Assembly (NCBI GenBank): GCA_946413245.1
Contig: CAMKJS010000020.1
Coordinates: 1-45,088, forward strand
Reading direction: 5' to 3'
Source: an uncultured Clostridia bacterium
GTDB lineage: Bacteria > Bacillota > Clostridia > Christensenellales > Aristaeellaceae
Length of the DNA stretch: 45,088 nt
Part shown: positions 7,317-14,290 of the stretch, one piece after another
How the letters are laid out: the number at the start of each line of letters is the position of its first letter
Position numbering within the stretch: position 1 is the stretch's first letter
Position numbers and translations under genes: made by a program
The notes under the pieces: generated by a model
Databases searched by the model: none
Seen by the model: only the letters and a program-made list of their open reading frames with translations
Told to the model about the DNA's origin: nothing

Positions 7317-8551
7317 GCCATGCTCTCCTCCCACTTCAGGATGTTTTCCGCCGTTTCCTCCGCGTTCTCCCCGACGGCCCGAAAATCCCGCCAGCGTTCA
7401 TACAGCGGTTTCCGCTCGGCGTATCTCTTCTCCAGCAGCTCCCGGGTCGCGGACAGCGGCCGGTCCGGCCCGGTCTCCAGCTCCTCCGGCGGCCGGTCCA
7501 GATGGATCAGCCGGCCGTTCTGCCGCAGCAGATTCCGGTTCTCCTCCCGGGTCACGACGCCGCCGCCGGTCGCGATCACGCAGCCGGACTGTTTCCCGGC
7601 TTCCCGGACTTCCTCCGTCTCCAGCCTCCGGAAGGCTTCCTCCCCCTGCTGCCGCAGGATCTCCGCGCAGGAAAGTCCTGCCTGCTCTTCGATCATCTGA
7701 TCCGTGTCCAGGAACCGGCGGCCGGTCCGATCCGCCAGGATTTTTCCCACGGTGCTCTTGCCGCTGCCCGGCATTCCGATCAGCACCAGGTTTTCCATGG
7801 TGCGCGTCAGCAAGGCCGCCACCCGGTCCGTCTCCGTGTCCGGCAGCTTCCGCCCCAGAAACAGCTCGCAGGCCGCCTTTCCCTGCGCGGTCAGCATCGT
7901 CAGCCCGTTAGCCCGGGGAATGCCCCTTTCCTCCGCCTGCAGCAGCAGCGCGGTCCGGGCAGGGTTGTAAATCAGGTCCAGCACCCCTTCCAGATCCGGA
8001 AACAGTTCCAGATCCACCGGCGCTTCCATATTGCGGGGATACATGCCCACGGGCGTGGCGTTGATCAGGATCTCCGCGTCCCGGTGCCGGTCCAGATTGG
8101 TGTAGTTGTCCTCTCCCCGGCGGGAAATGATCCGGATCTCCCGGGCCCCGCCGTCCCGCAGGCAGGCTTCCACAGTCCGGGAGGCGCCTCCGCTGCCCAG
8201 CACCAGGCACTTCTTTCCTTCCGGCCGGATGCCCGCGCGGTCCATCAGTGCCGTAAACCCGGCGTAATCCGTGTTGTCCCCGGTCAGCCTTCCTGCCGGA
8301 TCCCTCACGATCGTGTTTACGCTGCCGATGCGCCGGGCCCTGGGCGTCATCCCGTCCAGATACGGGATCACCGCCTGCTTGTAGGGAATCGTCACGTTGA
8401 CTCCCCGGAAATCCCGCTTCTCCAGAAATCCGGGCAGTTCCTCCGGCTTCAGTTCGATCAGCGCGTAGTCATAGCCCCCCATTTCCCGGTGAATCACCGG
8501 AGAGAAGCTGTGTCCCAGCTTTTCCCCCAGCAGGCCGTACTGCTCCCTCAT
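7313..8551 (-). CDS. aroE-aroK: Bifunctional shikimate dehydrogenase / shikimate kinase
   Basis: 412 residues carrying two consecutive shikimate-pathway enzymes. Residues 1 to about 245 are AroE (NADPH reduction of 3-dehydroshikimate): LGEKLGHSFSPVIH, NVTIPYKQAV with the catalytic lysine, GDNTDYAGF, VLGSGGASR nucleotide-binding loop and INATPVGMYP. From about residue 252, MENLVLIGMPGSGKSTVGK begins AroK (ATP to shikimate phosphate transfer), with Walker A GMPGSGKST, DTDQMIE, ATGGGVVTREENR and a lid arginine near PDRPL. The two halves are about the lengths of the separate enzymes, joined without a linker. The start overlaps the aroC stop (ATGA) and the stop overlaps aroQ. The fusion is in one uninterrupted frame. 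Confidence 0.96.
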   Translation of the reverse strand: MREQYGLLGEKLGHSFSPVIHREMGGYDYALIELKPEELPGFLEKRDFRGVNVTIPYKQAVIPYLDGMTPRARRIGSVNTIVRDPAGRLTGDNTDYAGFTALMDRAGIRPEGKKCLVLGSGGASRTVEACLRDGGAREIRIISRRGEDNYTNLDRHRDAEILINATPVGMYPRNMEAPVDLELFPDLEGVLDLIYNPARTALLLQAEERGIPRANGLTMLTAQGKAACELFLGRKLPDTETDRVAALLTRTMENLVLIGMPGSGKSTVGKILADRTGRRFLDTDQMIEEQAGLSCAEILRQQGEEAFRRLETEEVREAGKQSGCVIATGGGVVTREENRNLLRQNGRLIHLDRPPEELETGPDRPLSATRELLEKRYAERKPLYERWRDFRAVGENAEETAENILKWEESMA

Positions 8552-9639
8552 GCGTCTCTCCCCTTCGCGTCCATGATCCGGTCCAGCAGCACCAGCGCCG
8601 TGACGGCTTCCGCCACCGGCACCGCCCGAGGCACCACGCAGGGATCGTGCCGGCCCCGGATTCGCAGCTCCGTTTCCTCCATCCGGCTGAGGCTCACGCT
8701 CTTCTGAGCCTTCCCGATGGACGGGGTCGGCTTGAAGGCCGCCCGCAGCAGCAGAGGCATCCCCGTGGTCATGCCGCCGGTGAGTCCGCCGGCGTGATTG
8801 GTCTCCGTCACGATCCGGCCGTCCCGGATCCGCAGCGCGTCGTTATGCTCCGACCCGCGCATTTCCGCCGCGCCGAAACCGCTGCCGAAGGACACGCCCC
8901 GCACGGCGGGAATCGCGAACACGGCGGCCGCCAGATCGCTTTCCAGCCCCTCGAACAGCGGGCCGCCGATGCCCGCGGGCAGCCCCACCGCCGCGCACTC
9001 CACGATGCCGCCCACGGAATCCTCCGCCAGACGGGCCTTTTCGATTTCTTCCAGCATCCGTTCCCCGGCCGCGGCGTTCAGCACCGGGAACCCATTCTCC
9101 GCGATCCGCCGGAAATCCGTCTCGCATACGTTCACGGGATCAAAAGGATCGTCCCGGACGCCCGCGATCTCCGCGATATGCGCGCCGATCCGGATTCCCC
9201 GTTTTTCCAGCATCTGCAGGGCAATCCCGCCCGCGGCGCACAGCGGCGCCGTCAGCCGGGCGGAAAACATGCCGCCGCCCCGTCCGTCGTGGGCTCCGCC
9301 GTATTTGACCCGGGCAGGCCAGTCCGCGTGGGAAGGGCGCGGAATATCCTGCAGCGCTTCGTAATCCCCGCTCCGCGTGTCCGTATTCCGGATGATCAGG
9401 CACACCGGCCCGCCGCAGGTCACGTCCTCCAGGAGTCCGCTCAGAAACTCCGGCCGGTCCGCTTCCTTCCGGGCCGTGGTGTGCTTCCCCTGCCCCGGCG
9501 CCCGGCGGTTCAGAAAGGCCTGCAGCGCCTCCCGGTCCACCCGGAATCCGGCCGGCAGCCCCTCGGCCACCGCGCCGACAGCCTCCGCGTGGGACTGCCC
9601 GAACACGCTGACCTGTATGCATCTGCCGTTAAACCGCAT
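8548..9639 (-). CDS. aroC: Chorismate synthase
   Basis: 363 residues. It converts EPSP to chorismate with reduced FMN. Motifs are GQSHAEAVGAVAEGLPAGF (first signature histidine), RRAPGQGKHTTARKEADR, the RPSHADWPARVKYG and GRGGGMFSARLTAP region, and RIRGRHDPCVVPRAVPVAEA near the C-terminus. The start is ATG 9639 (MRFNGRCIQVSVFG), inside the last codons of aroA, with GAGGAGGAAAAGC before it; an upstream extension is a frame accident. Like some other clostridial AroC proteins it has V where many have I/T in the first signature. Translationally coupled to aroA and aroE/K. Confidence 0.96.
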   Translation of the reverse strand: MRFNGRCIQVSVFGQSHAEAVGAVAEGLPAGFRVDREALQAFLNRRAPGQGKHTTARKEADRPEFLSGLLEDVTCGGPVCLIIRNTDTRSGDYEALQDIPRPSHADWPARVKYGGAHDGRGGGMFSARLTAPLCAAGGIALQMLEKRGIRIGAHIAEIAGVRDDPFDPVNVCETDFRRIAENGFPVLNAAAGERMLEEIEKARLAEDSVGGIVECAAVGLPAGIGGPLFEGLESDLAAAVFAIPAVRGVSFGSGFGAAEMRGSEHNDALRIRDGRIVTETNHAGGLTGGMTTGMPLLLRAAFKPTPSIGKAQKSVSLSRMEETELRIRGRHDPCVVPRAVPVAEAVTALVLLDRIMDAKGRDA

Positions 9640-10915
9640 CCTGCTTTTCCTCCTCCTCGTCCGCGCGGCCTCCCAGCGCACGGAACACGTCAAAGAATCC
9701 CGGATAGGATTTGTTCACCGCTTCCGCGCCGGGAATCGTTACCGCCGTTTCGGTCCGGGCAGCGGCCACCGCCGCCGCCATGGCGATCCGGTGATCGCCG
9801 AACACGTTCACCGTGCCGCCGCGCAGGCCGCCTGTCCCGCGGATAATCATCTCGTCCTCCCGGGCTTCCGCCTGTCCGCCCAGGCTTTGCAGCAGAGCCA
9901 GCACCGACGCGACCCGGTCCGATTCCTTCAGCCGCAGCCGGGCGATGTGCCGGATCCGGGTTTCTCCCTCCGCGTACGCGGCCACCACTGCCAGCACAGG
10001 CACCAGATCCGGAATGTCCGCGGCGTCCAGCGTGATTCCCCGCAGTCGTCCCCGCTTCACCAGCATGTCCTCCGGCCCCCGGGTCACCTGCGCGCCGAAG
10101 GCTTCCAGAATCTCCGCCGCCGCCCGGTCCCCCTGGGCCGAAGAAAGGTTCAGTCCGCCGCAGGCCACTCCCGCGTCGCTCAGCGCGCCCGCCGCCAGCC
10201 AGAAGGCGGCGCCGGACCAGTCTCCCTCGATCCGCAGCCGTCCCGGACTGCGGTATTTCTGTCCTCCGGGAATCAGGATCCGGTCTTCCGTCCGCTCCGT
10301 CCGGATACCGAAACGCTCCAGCGTTTCCTCCGTCATGCGCACATAAGGTTCCGACTCCAGCCTGCCGGCGATCCGGATTTCGCTGTCCCCCGGCAGCCGG
10401 GGCAGGGCCATTATCAGCCCGCTGAAAAACTGGGAGGAAACGTTCCCCGCCAGGGTGTACCTGCCGGAGCGCAGCTGTCCGGAGCACTGCAGGGGAAAGC
10501 TCCCCTGCGGGCTCAACACCGCGCCGTGGGCCTGCATTTCCTCGTACAGCGGGGACAGCGGCCGCTGGGCCAGCTTTCCCCGGCCCGTGAAAGCCGCCTC
10601 CGCTCCCATAGCCGCCGCCACCGGCAGCAGAAAGCGCAGCGTGGAACCGCTTTCTCCGCAGTCCAGCAGGCGTTCGCCTTCCGGCAGCTTCCCGGGAATC
10701 ACCCGCAGGCAGTCCTTCTCCTGTTCCGTCTCCGCGCCCAGGGCCCGCAGGCAGCAGCAGGTCGCTTCCGTGTCCGCGGACGACGCCATGCCTTCCAGCA
10801 CAGTCGGCTCCTCCGCCTGCGCCGCGCATATCAGCGCCCGGTGAATCACGGACTTGGAGGCGATCACCTGTTCCACCCGGCCTTCCAGGGGGCCCGGTTC
10901 GATCCGGATCCTCAC
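9629..10915 (-). CDS. aroA: 3-phosphoshikimate 1-carboxyvinyltransferase (EPSP synthase)
   Basis: 428 residues, the family's usual length. It transfers the enolpyruvyl group of PEP to shikimate-3-phosphate and is the target of glyphosate. It starts at GTG 10915, overlapping the aroB stop by four bases (GTGA), with GGAGGTG upstream; the ORF is open further upstream but that part is aroB in another frame. Motifs: VIASKSVIHRALICAA (PEP-binding S-K-S..R), DCGESGSTLRFLLP, SSQFFSGLIMALP, DIPDLVPVLAVVAA, RLRLKESDRV and FGDHRIAMAAAVAA. The GSTLRF form of the active-site loop, in place of GNAGTAMRPL, fits the class II-like variants of Firmicutes; glyphosate sensitivity was not judged. Confidence 0.96.
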   Translation of the reverse strand: MRIRIEPGPLEGRVEQVIASKSVIHRALICAAQAEEPTVLEGMASSADTEATCCCLRALGAETEQEKDCLRVIPGKLPEGERLLDCGESGSTLRFLLPVAAAMGAEAAFTGRGKLAQRPLSPLYEEMQAHGAVLSPQGSFPLQCSGQLRSGRYTLAGNVSSQFFSGLIMALPRLPGDSEIRIAGRLESEPYVRMTEETLERFGIRTERTEDRILIPGGQKYRSPGRLRIEGDWSGAAFWLAAGALSDAGVACGGLNLSSAQGDRAAAEILEAFGAQVTRGPEDMLVKRGRLRGITLDAADIPDLVPVLAVVAAYAEGETRIRHIARLRLKESDRVASVLALLQSLGGQAEAREDEMIIRGTGGLRGGTVNVFGDHRIAMAAAVAAARTETAVTIPGAEAVNKSYPGFFDVFRALGGRADEEEEKQDAV

Positions 10916-11973
10916 AGTCCGGTCACCTCCCCGTCGCAGCAGGCGATCAGCCCCGCCAGCTCCGCCGCCGGAATCGGGTACAGCATGCATTTCCCCCGGG
11001 CTTCCGGCAGCACCACCGTCAGCGTGTCTCCGCGCCGTTTTTTGTCGTTCATCGCCGCCGCGGCAATCTCCTCCGCGGAGAAAGGCGTGGTTACCGGCAG
11101 GTTCTGGGCCGCCAGCAGGGAGCGCAGCTCCGCTGCCACGCCGGACACGCACAGGCCGTTCTTCTCCGCCGCCGTCGCGGCGATCATCAGTCCCACGCTG
11201 ACGCCTTCTCCGTGATAGATCCGGAAGCCGCTCAGCTTTTCGACCGCGTGGCCGAAGGTGTGCCCCAGGTTCAGCAGCTGGCGCAGACCTCCTTCCCGTT
11301 CGTCCCGGCTCACGACGCTGCTCTTCAGGCGGATATTGTCCGCGATCAGGCGTTCCATGTCTTCCCCGTCCCGGATCCGGTCCAGCAGCTCCGGTCCGCC
11401 CAGGGCGCCGTGCTTGATCACCTCCGCCATGCCCTCCGCGTAGATGGCAGGCGGCAGGGTCGCCAGCGTGTCCGGGTCACACAGCACCAGCCTCGGCTGG
11501 TGAAACGCGCCGCACAGGTTCTTTCCCGCCGTCAGATTCACCGCCGTCTTTCCGCCCACGGAAGCGTCCACCATGGCCAGCAGCGTGGTGGGCAGCTGCA
11601 CGAAGTCCGTACCACGCAGGTACAGTGCCGCCGCCAGCCCCGTCAGATCCCCGACCACGCCGCCGCCCAGGGCCGCGAACCCGTCCGTCCGGGTGAGGCC
11701 CGCCGCGTCCGCCGCGTCCAGCAGCCGCTCCACCGTGCTCAGCCGCTTCGCCTCTTCCCCGGCAGGAAAAACGAATTCCGCCGTCATGAAACCGGCTCGG
11801 GCAAAGCTTTCCCGGACCCGTTCCAGATACAGCGGCGCCGCGTTTTCGTCCGACACGATCATGATTTTCCGTCCCCGCAGCACGCCTGCGCTCCGGGCGC
11901 CCGCTTCCGCCAGCAGGCCCCGGCCGATCAGCGCCTCATAGGGGGCGGCTGTGTTTACGGCAACTCTTTCCAT
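10912..11973 (-). CDS. aroB: 3-dehydroquinate synthase
   Basis: 353 residues. NAD- and metal-dependent cyclisation of DAHP to 3-dehydroquinate. Seen are IMIVSDENAAPLY, FVFPAGEEAKRLSTVERL, the ALGGGVVGDLTGLAAALYLRG NAD loop, QLPTTLLAMVDASVGGKTAVN, KNLCGAFHQP, YAEGMAEVIKHG, RQLLNLGHTFGHAVEK with metal histidines, and YHGEGVSVGL. The start ATG 11973 (MERVAVNT) lies 19 bases inside the tyrA end, with GGAG about 11 bases upstream. Translationally coupled to both neighbours. Confidence 0.96.
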   Translation of the reverse strand: MERVAVNTAAPYEALIGRGLLAEAGARSAGVLRGRKIMIVSDENAAPLYLERVRESFARAGFMTAEFVFPAGEEAKRLSTVERLLDAADAAGLTRTDGFAALGGGVVGDLTGLAAALYLRGTDFVQLPTTLLAMVDASVGGKTAVNLTAGKNLCGAFHQPRLVLCDPDTLATLPPAIYAEGMAEVIKHGALGGPELLDRIRDGEDMERLIADNIRLKSSVVSRDEREGGLRQLLNLGHTFGHAVEKLSGFRIYHGEGVSVGLMIAATAAEKNGLCVSGVAAELRSLLAAQNLPVTTPFSAEEIAAAAMNDKKRRGDTLTVVLPEARGKCMLYPIPAAELAGLIACCDGEVTGL

Positions 11974-12812
11974 CTCGCATCGATCTCCTCTTTCCGCTCC
12001 CGGCCTTCCTTCAGCAGCGCTTTCAGCGTTTCCGCGTCCCCGGCCTTCAGGGCGTCCCGGTAGGCGGACAGCGCCTCGATAATCCCGTCCAGTTCCCGCC
12101 CCAGGTTGTCCGCGTTGTCCAGAAACAGCTCCGTCCACATGGTTTCGTTCAGGCTGGCCACCCGGGTCAGATCCCGGTAGCTGCCGGCGGCAAAGCTCTT
12201 GTGCTCCGTGGCCATCGGGGACTTGATATACGCGTTGGACACCACATGGGCCAGCTGGGAGGTAAAGGCGATCATCTCGTCGTGCTTTTCCGCCGTCGTC
12301 ACCGTCACCGTCCGGAATCCGGCCTCCCGCAGCAGGTCGCTCAGCCGGCTCAGCTTAAACAGGTCTTCCTTCTCCCGGGGCACCAGCAGCATGGACGCCT
12401 GCCGATACAGATCCTCCGCGGCGTATTTGATTCCGGAAAACTGTTTCCCGGCCATGGGATGCCCGCCGATGAACGTGAACCCGTACTGTTCCGCCAGTTC
12501 GAAGCAGGGGCCGCAAACCGCCCGTTTCACGCCGCACAGGTCGCAGACGATGGTCTCCCGGGGAAGCAGCGGCGCTGCGTTCCGCAGGGCTTCCACCGCC
12601 GCGCCGGGATACGTGGCCAGGAAAAGGAACCCGCACTCCGGCAGGTTTTCCTCCGTCAGTTCCGCCTCCACGGTACGGGTCAGCAGCGCATACCCCTGTA
12701 CGTGGGGATCCGTATCCTTTCCGAGAATCCGATGGCCTGCCGCTCCCAGCGCCTTGCACAGGGAAGCCCCCATCAGCCCAAGGCCGATCACGCCGACGGT
12801 CTGCCTTTCCAT
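11955..12812 (-). CDS. tyrA: Prephenate dehydrogenase
   Basis: 285 residues. NAD-dependent oxidative decarboxylation of prephenate to 4-hydroxyphenylpyruvate, towards tyrosine. It opens with the Rossmann VGVIGLGLMGASL loop, followed by FIGGHPMAGKQFSG with the catalytic histidine, EKHDEMIAFTSQLAHVVSNA, and a helical dimerisation domain (SYRDLTRVASLN...). There is no fused chorismate mutase or C-terminal ACT domain, so feedback control by tyrosine must differ from ACT-bearing forms. GGAGGGATAAGGC precedes ATG 12812. A relic of an aroF-like gene lies in the 125 bases between aroF and tyrA. No pheA is in the window. Confidence 0.94.
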   Translation of the reverse strand: MERQTVGVIGLGLMGASLCKALGAAGHRILGKDTDPHVQGYALLTRTVEAELTEENLPECGFLFLATYPGAAVEALRNAAPLLPRETIVCDLCGVKRAVCGPCFELAEQYGFTFIGGHPMAGKQFSGIKYAAEDLYRQASMLLVPREKEDLFKLSRLSDLLREAGFRTVTVTTAEKHDEMIAFTSQLAHVVSNAYIKSPMATEHKSFAAGSYRDLTRVASLNETMWTELFLDNADNLGRELDGIIEALSAYRDALKAGDAETLKALLKEGRERKEEIDARWKELP

Positions 12813-12845
12813 GCCTTATCCCTCCGTTTTGCTTTTTCCGTAATA

Positions 12846-12909
12846 TTATCCCCGCACCGCGGTCAGCACCTTTCTGACGGCGGCAACTGCCTCGTCCATC
12901 CGGCTCCGG
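12846..12909 (-). pseudogene. Relic of the 3' end of an aroF-like gene
   Basis: The last about 60 bases of aroF (12943-13000) recur here in imperfect direct copy. The in-frame reading MDEAVAAVRKVLTAVRG-stop parallels the aroF terminus FDEVVTAVKKVLTAVRE-stop. Homology begins at a CCGGA-type motif and ends at the stop codon; further upstream the sequences differ, with a one-base indel near the start. The simplest reading is the tail of a second, tandem DAHP synthase gene that was deleted. A short translated peptide cannot be excluded. Confidence 0.65.
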
Positions 12910-12937
12910 AAAAATCATTTCATGATTTTCCCTTTTT

Positions 12938-13945
12938 TTATTCCCGCACCGCGGTCAGAACCTTTTTGACCGCAGTGACTACCTCGTCGAACTGTTCCGG
13001 CGTCAGGGACTGCGGCCCGTCGCACAGCGCGTGGGGCGGATCGTTGTGCACTTCGATCATCAGCCCGTCCGCCCCGCAGGCCGCCGCAGCCAGCGCCATG
13101 GGCCGTACGTACCGGGCGGCTCCGGTGGCGTGGCTGGGATCCACCACCACCGGCAGATGGCTCAGCTCGTGCAGCACCGCCACCGCGGACAGGTCCAGCG
13201 TATTCCGGGTGTACGTCTCAAAGGTGCGCACGCCCCGCTCGCAGAGGATGACCTGCTCGTTTCCGCCGGCCATGATGTATTCGGCGCTCATCAGCAGCTC
13301 CTTGATAGTGTTGGCCAGGCCGCGCTTGAGCAGCACAGGCTTGTTGATTCTGCCCAGCTCCTTCAGCAGCTCGAAGTTCTGCATGTTCCGGGCGCCGACC
13401 TGGATGATGTCCACCTGCTCGAACAGCGGCAGATGGGCGATATCCATAATTTCCGTAATGATCGGCAGCCCCGTCCGACGCTTCGCTTCCAGCAGAATCC
13501 GGATCCCCTCTTCATGCAGCCCCTGGAAATCGTAGGGAGAGGTACGCGGCTTAAAGGCGCCGCCCCGCAGCACGCCCGCGCCGCTGGCCTTCACCGCCCG
13601 GGCGATGGTTTCCACCTGCTCCTCCGATTCCACGGAGCAGGGCCCCGCGATCAACGTAAAGCGGCCTCCCCCGAAGGCGGCTTCCTCCGTCACCCGGATC
13701 ACCGTGTCGTCCGGATGGAATTTCCGGTTCGCCTTTTTGAAGGGCTCCGAAATCCGGGTTACGCTGTCCACGATTTCCAGGCCCCGGATCAGGTCCGTAT
13801 CGATCCGGGTGGTGTCTCCCACCAGGCCCACCACGGTCTGGTATTCCCCTTCCGACAGATGAATCCGCACCCCGTAGCTTTCCAGCCAGTGGATCAGCTG
13901 CTCCCGTTCTTCCTTCCGCACATCCTTTTTCAGCGCAATAATCAT
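12938..13945 (-). CDS. aroF: 3-deoxy-7-phosphoheptulonate synthase
   Basis: 335 residues, the first enzyme of aromatic biosynthesis (PEP plus erythrose-4-phosphate to DAHP). Residues 1 to about 70 form the ferredoxin-like regulatory domain of Thermotoga-type, AroAI-beta DAHP synthases (MIIALKKDVRKEE...TTRIDTDLIRGLEIVDSV), a site where tyrosine or phenylalanine can bind in relatives. The TIM-barrel follows with IAGPCSVESEEQ, GAFKPRTSPYDFQG, IQVGARNMQN, KPVLLKRGL, ILCERGVRTFE, VVVDPSHATG and MIEVHNDP, including metal-ligand C, H, E and D positions. GGAGGAGAGAGAACC stands before the ATG. It is first in the aro operon, behind a terminator-like hairpin. Confidence 0.96.
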   Translation of the reverse strand: MIIALKKDVRKEEREQLIHWLESYGVRIHLSEGEYQTVVGLVGDTTRIDTDLIRGLEIVDSVTRISEPFKKANRKFHPDDTVIRVTEEAAFGGGRFTLIAGPCSVESEEQVETIARAVKASGAGVLRGGAFKPRTSPYDFQGLHEEGIRILLEAKRRTGLPIITEIMDIAHLPLFEQVDIIQVGARNMQNFELLKELGRINKPVLLKRGLANTIKELLMSAEYIMAGGNEQVILCERGVRTFETYTRNTLDLSAVAVLHELSHLPVVVDPSHATGAARYVRPMALAAAACGADGLMIEVHNDPPHALCDGPQSLTPEQFDEVVTAVKKVLTAVRE

Positions 13946-13989
13946 GGTTCTCTCTCCTCCGTCTGCATGATCTGTTTCTCCTGATCCCG

Positions 13990-14022
13990 AAAAAACAAGG
14001 CCCGCAGGTATTTCTGCGGGCC
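13990..14022 (-). terminator. Terminator-like hairpin in the aroF leader (possible attenuator)
   Basis: On the minus strand GGCCCGCAG, a 6-base loop and CTGCGGGCC are followed by TTG and six T. It lies 45 bases before the aroF start and within the expected leader. A smaller hairpin (GTCTT...AAGAC, about 14028-14050) precedes it. There is no T-box sequence and no leader peptide rich in Phe, Tyr or Trp codons. It could instead be a late terminator for the gene upstream. Confidence 0.7.
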
Positions 14023-14072
14023 CTGTGTCTTATCCCCTTCCGGAAAGACCGCGCGGCAAAATACCCTTACCT

Positions 14073-14101
14073 ATCATAACACAAAGGCAAAGGTATAATA
14101 A
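14073..14101 (-). promoter_or_regulatory. Possible promoter of the aro operon
   Basis: In the 345-base gap between the ATPase gene and aroF, the minus strand has TATGAT (14078-14073) with TTATTA 17 bases upstream; the -35 is poor. The rest of the gap holds a CCGGGA/TCCCGG hairpin about 20 bases after the ATPase stop and nothing else that was recognised. Confidence 0.35.
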
Positions 14102-14290
14102 TACTTGAATTCCTTCGTTCCGCGCATCCCGGTTCCTTTCCATGCGTGTTCACACATCTGGTTTCGCCTGCTATTTTACCATCGTTGTCCCTGTCCCGCA
14201 AGCGTTCCGCCTGTCGGAAGACACGAAAAATACATGCGCCCGGACTGCCGGGAGCGGTTTCCCGGACGTCCGCGGGGCAATTCCCCCATG

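Noticed and set aside
9377-11215. 612-codon plus-strand ORF
   Set aside because: Antisense to aroC, aroA and aroB in a GC-rich operon; Arg/Pro/Ser-rich shadow crossing several real genes.
13946-14290. T-box riboswitch ahead of aroF
   Set aside because: An AGGGTATTTTGCCGCG stretch superficially recalls the T-box, but the AGGGTGGNACCGCG core and stem I features are absent.
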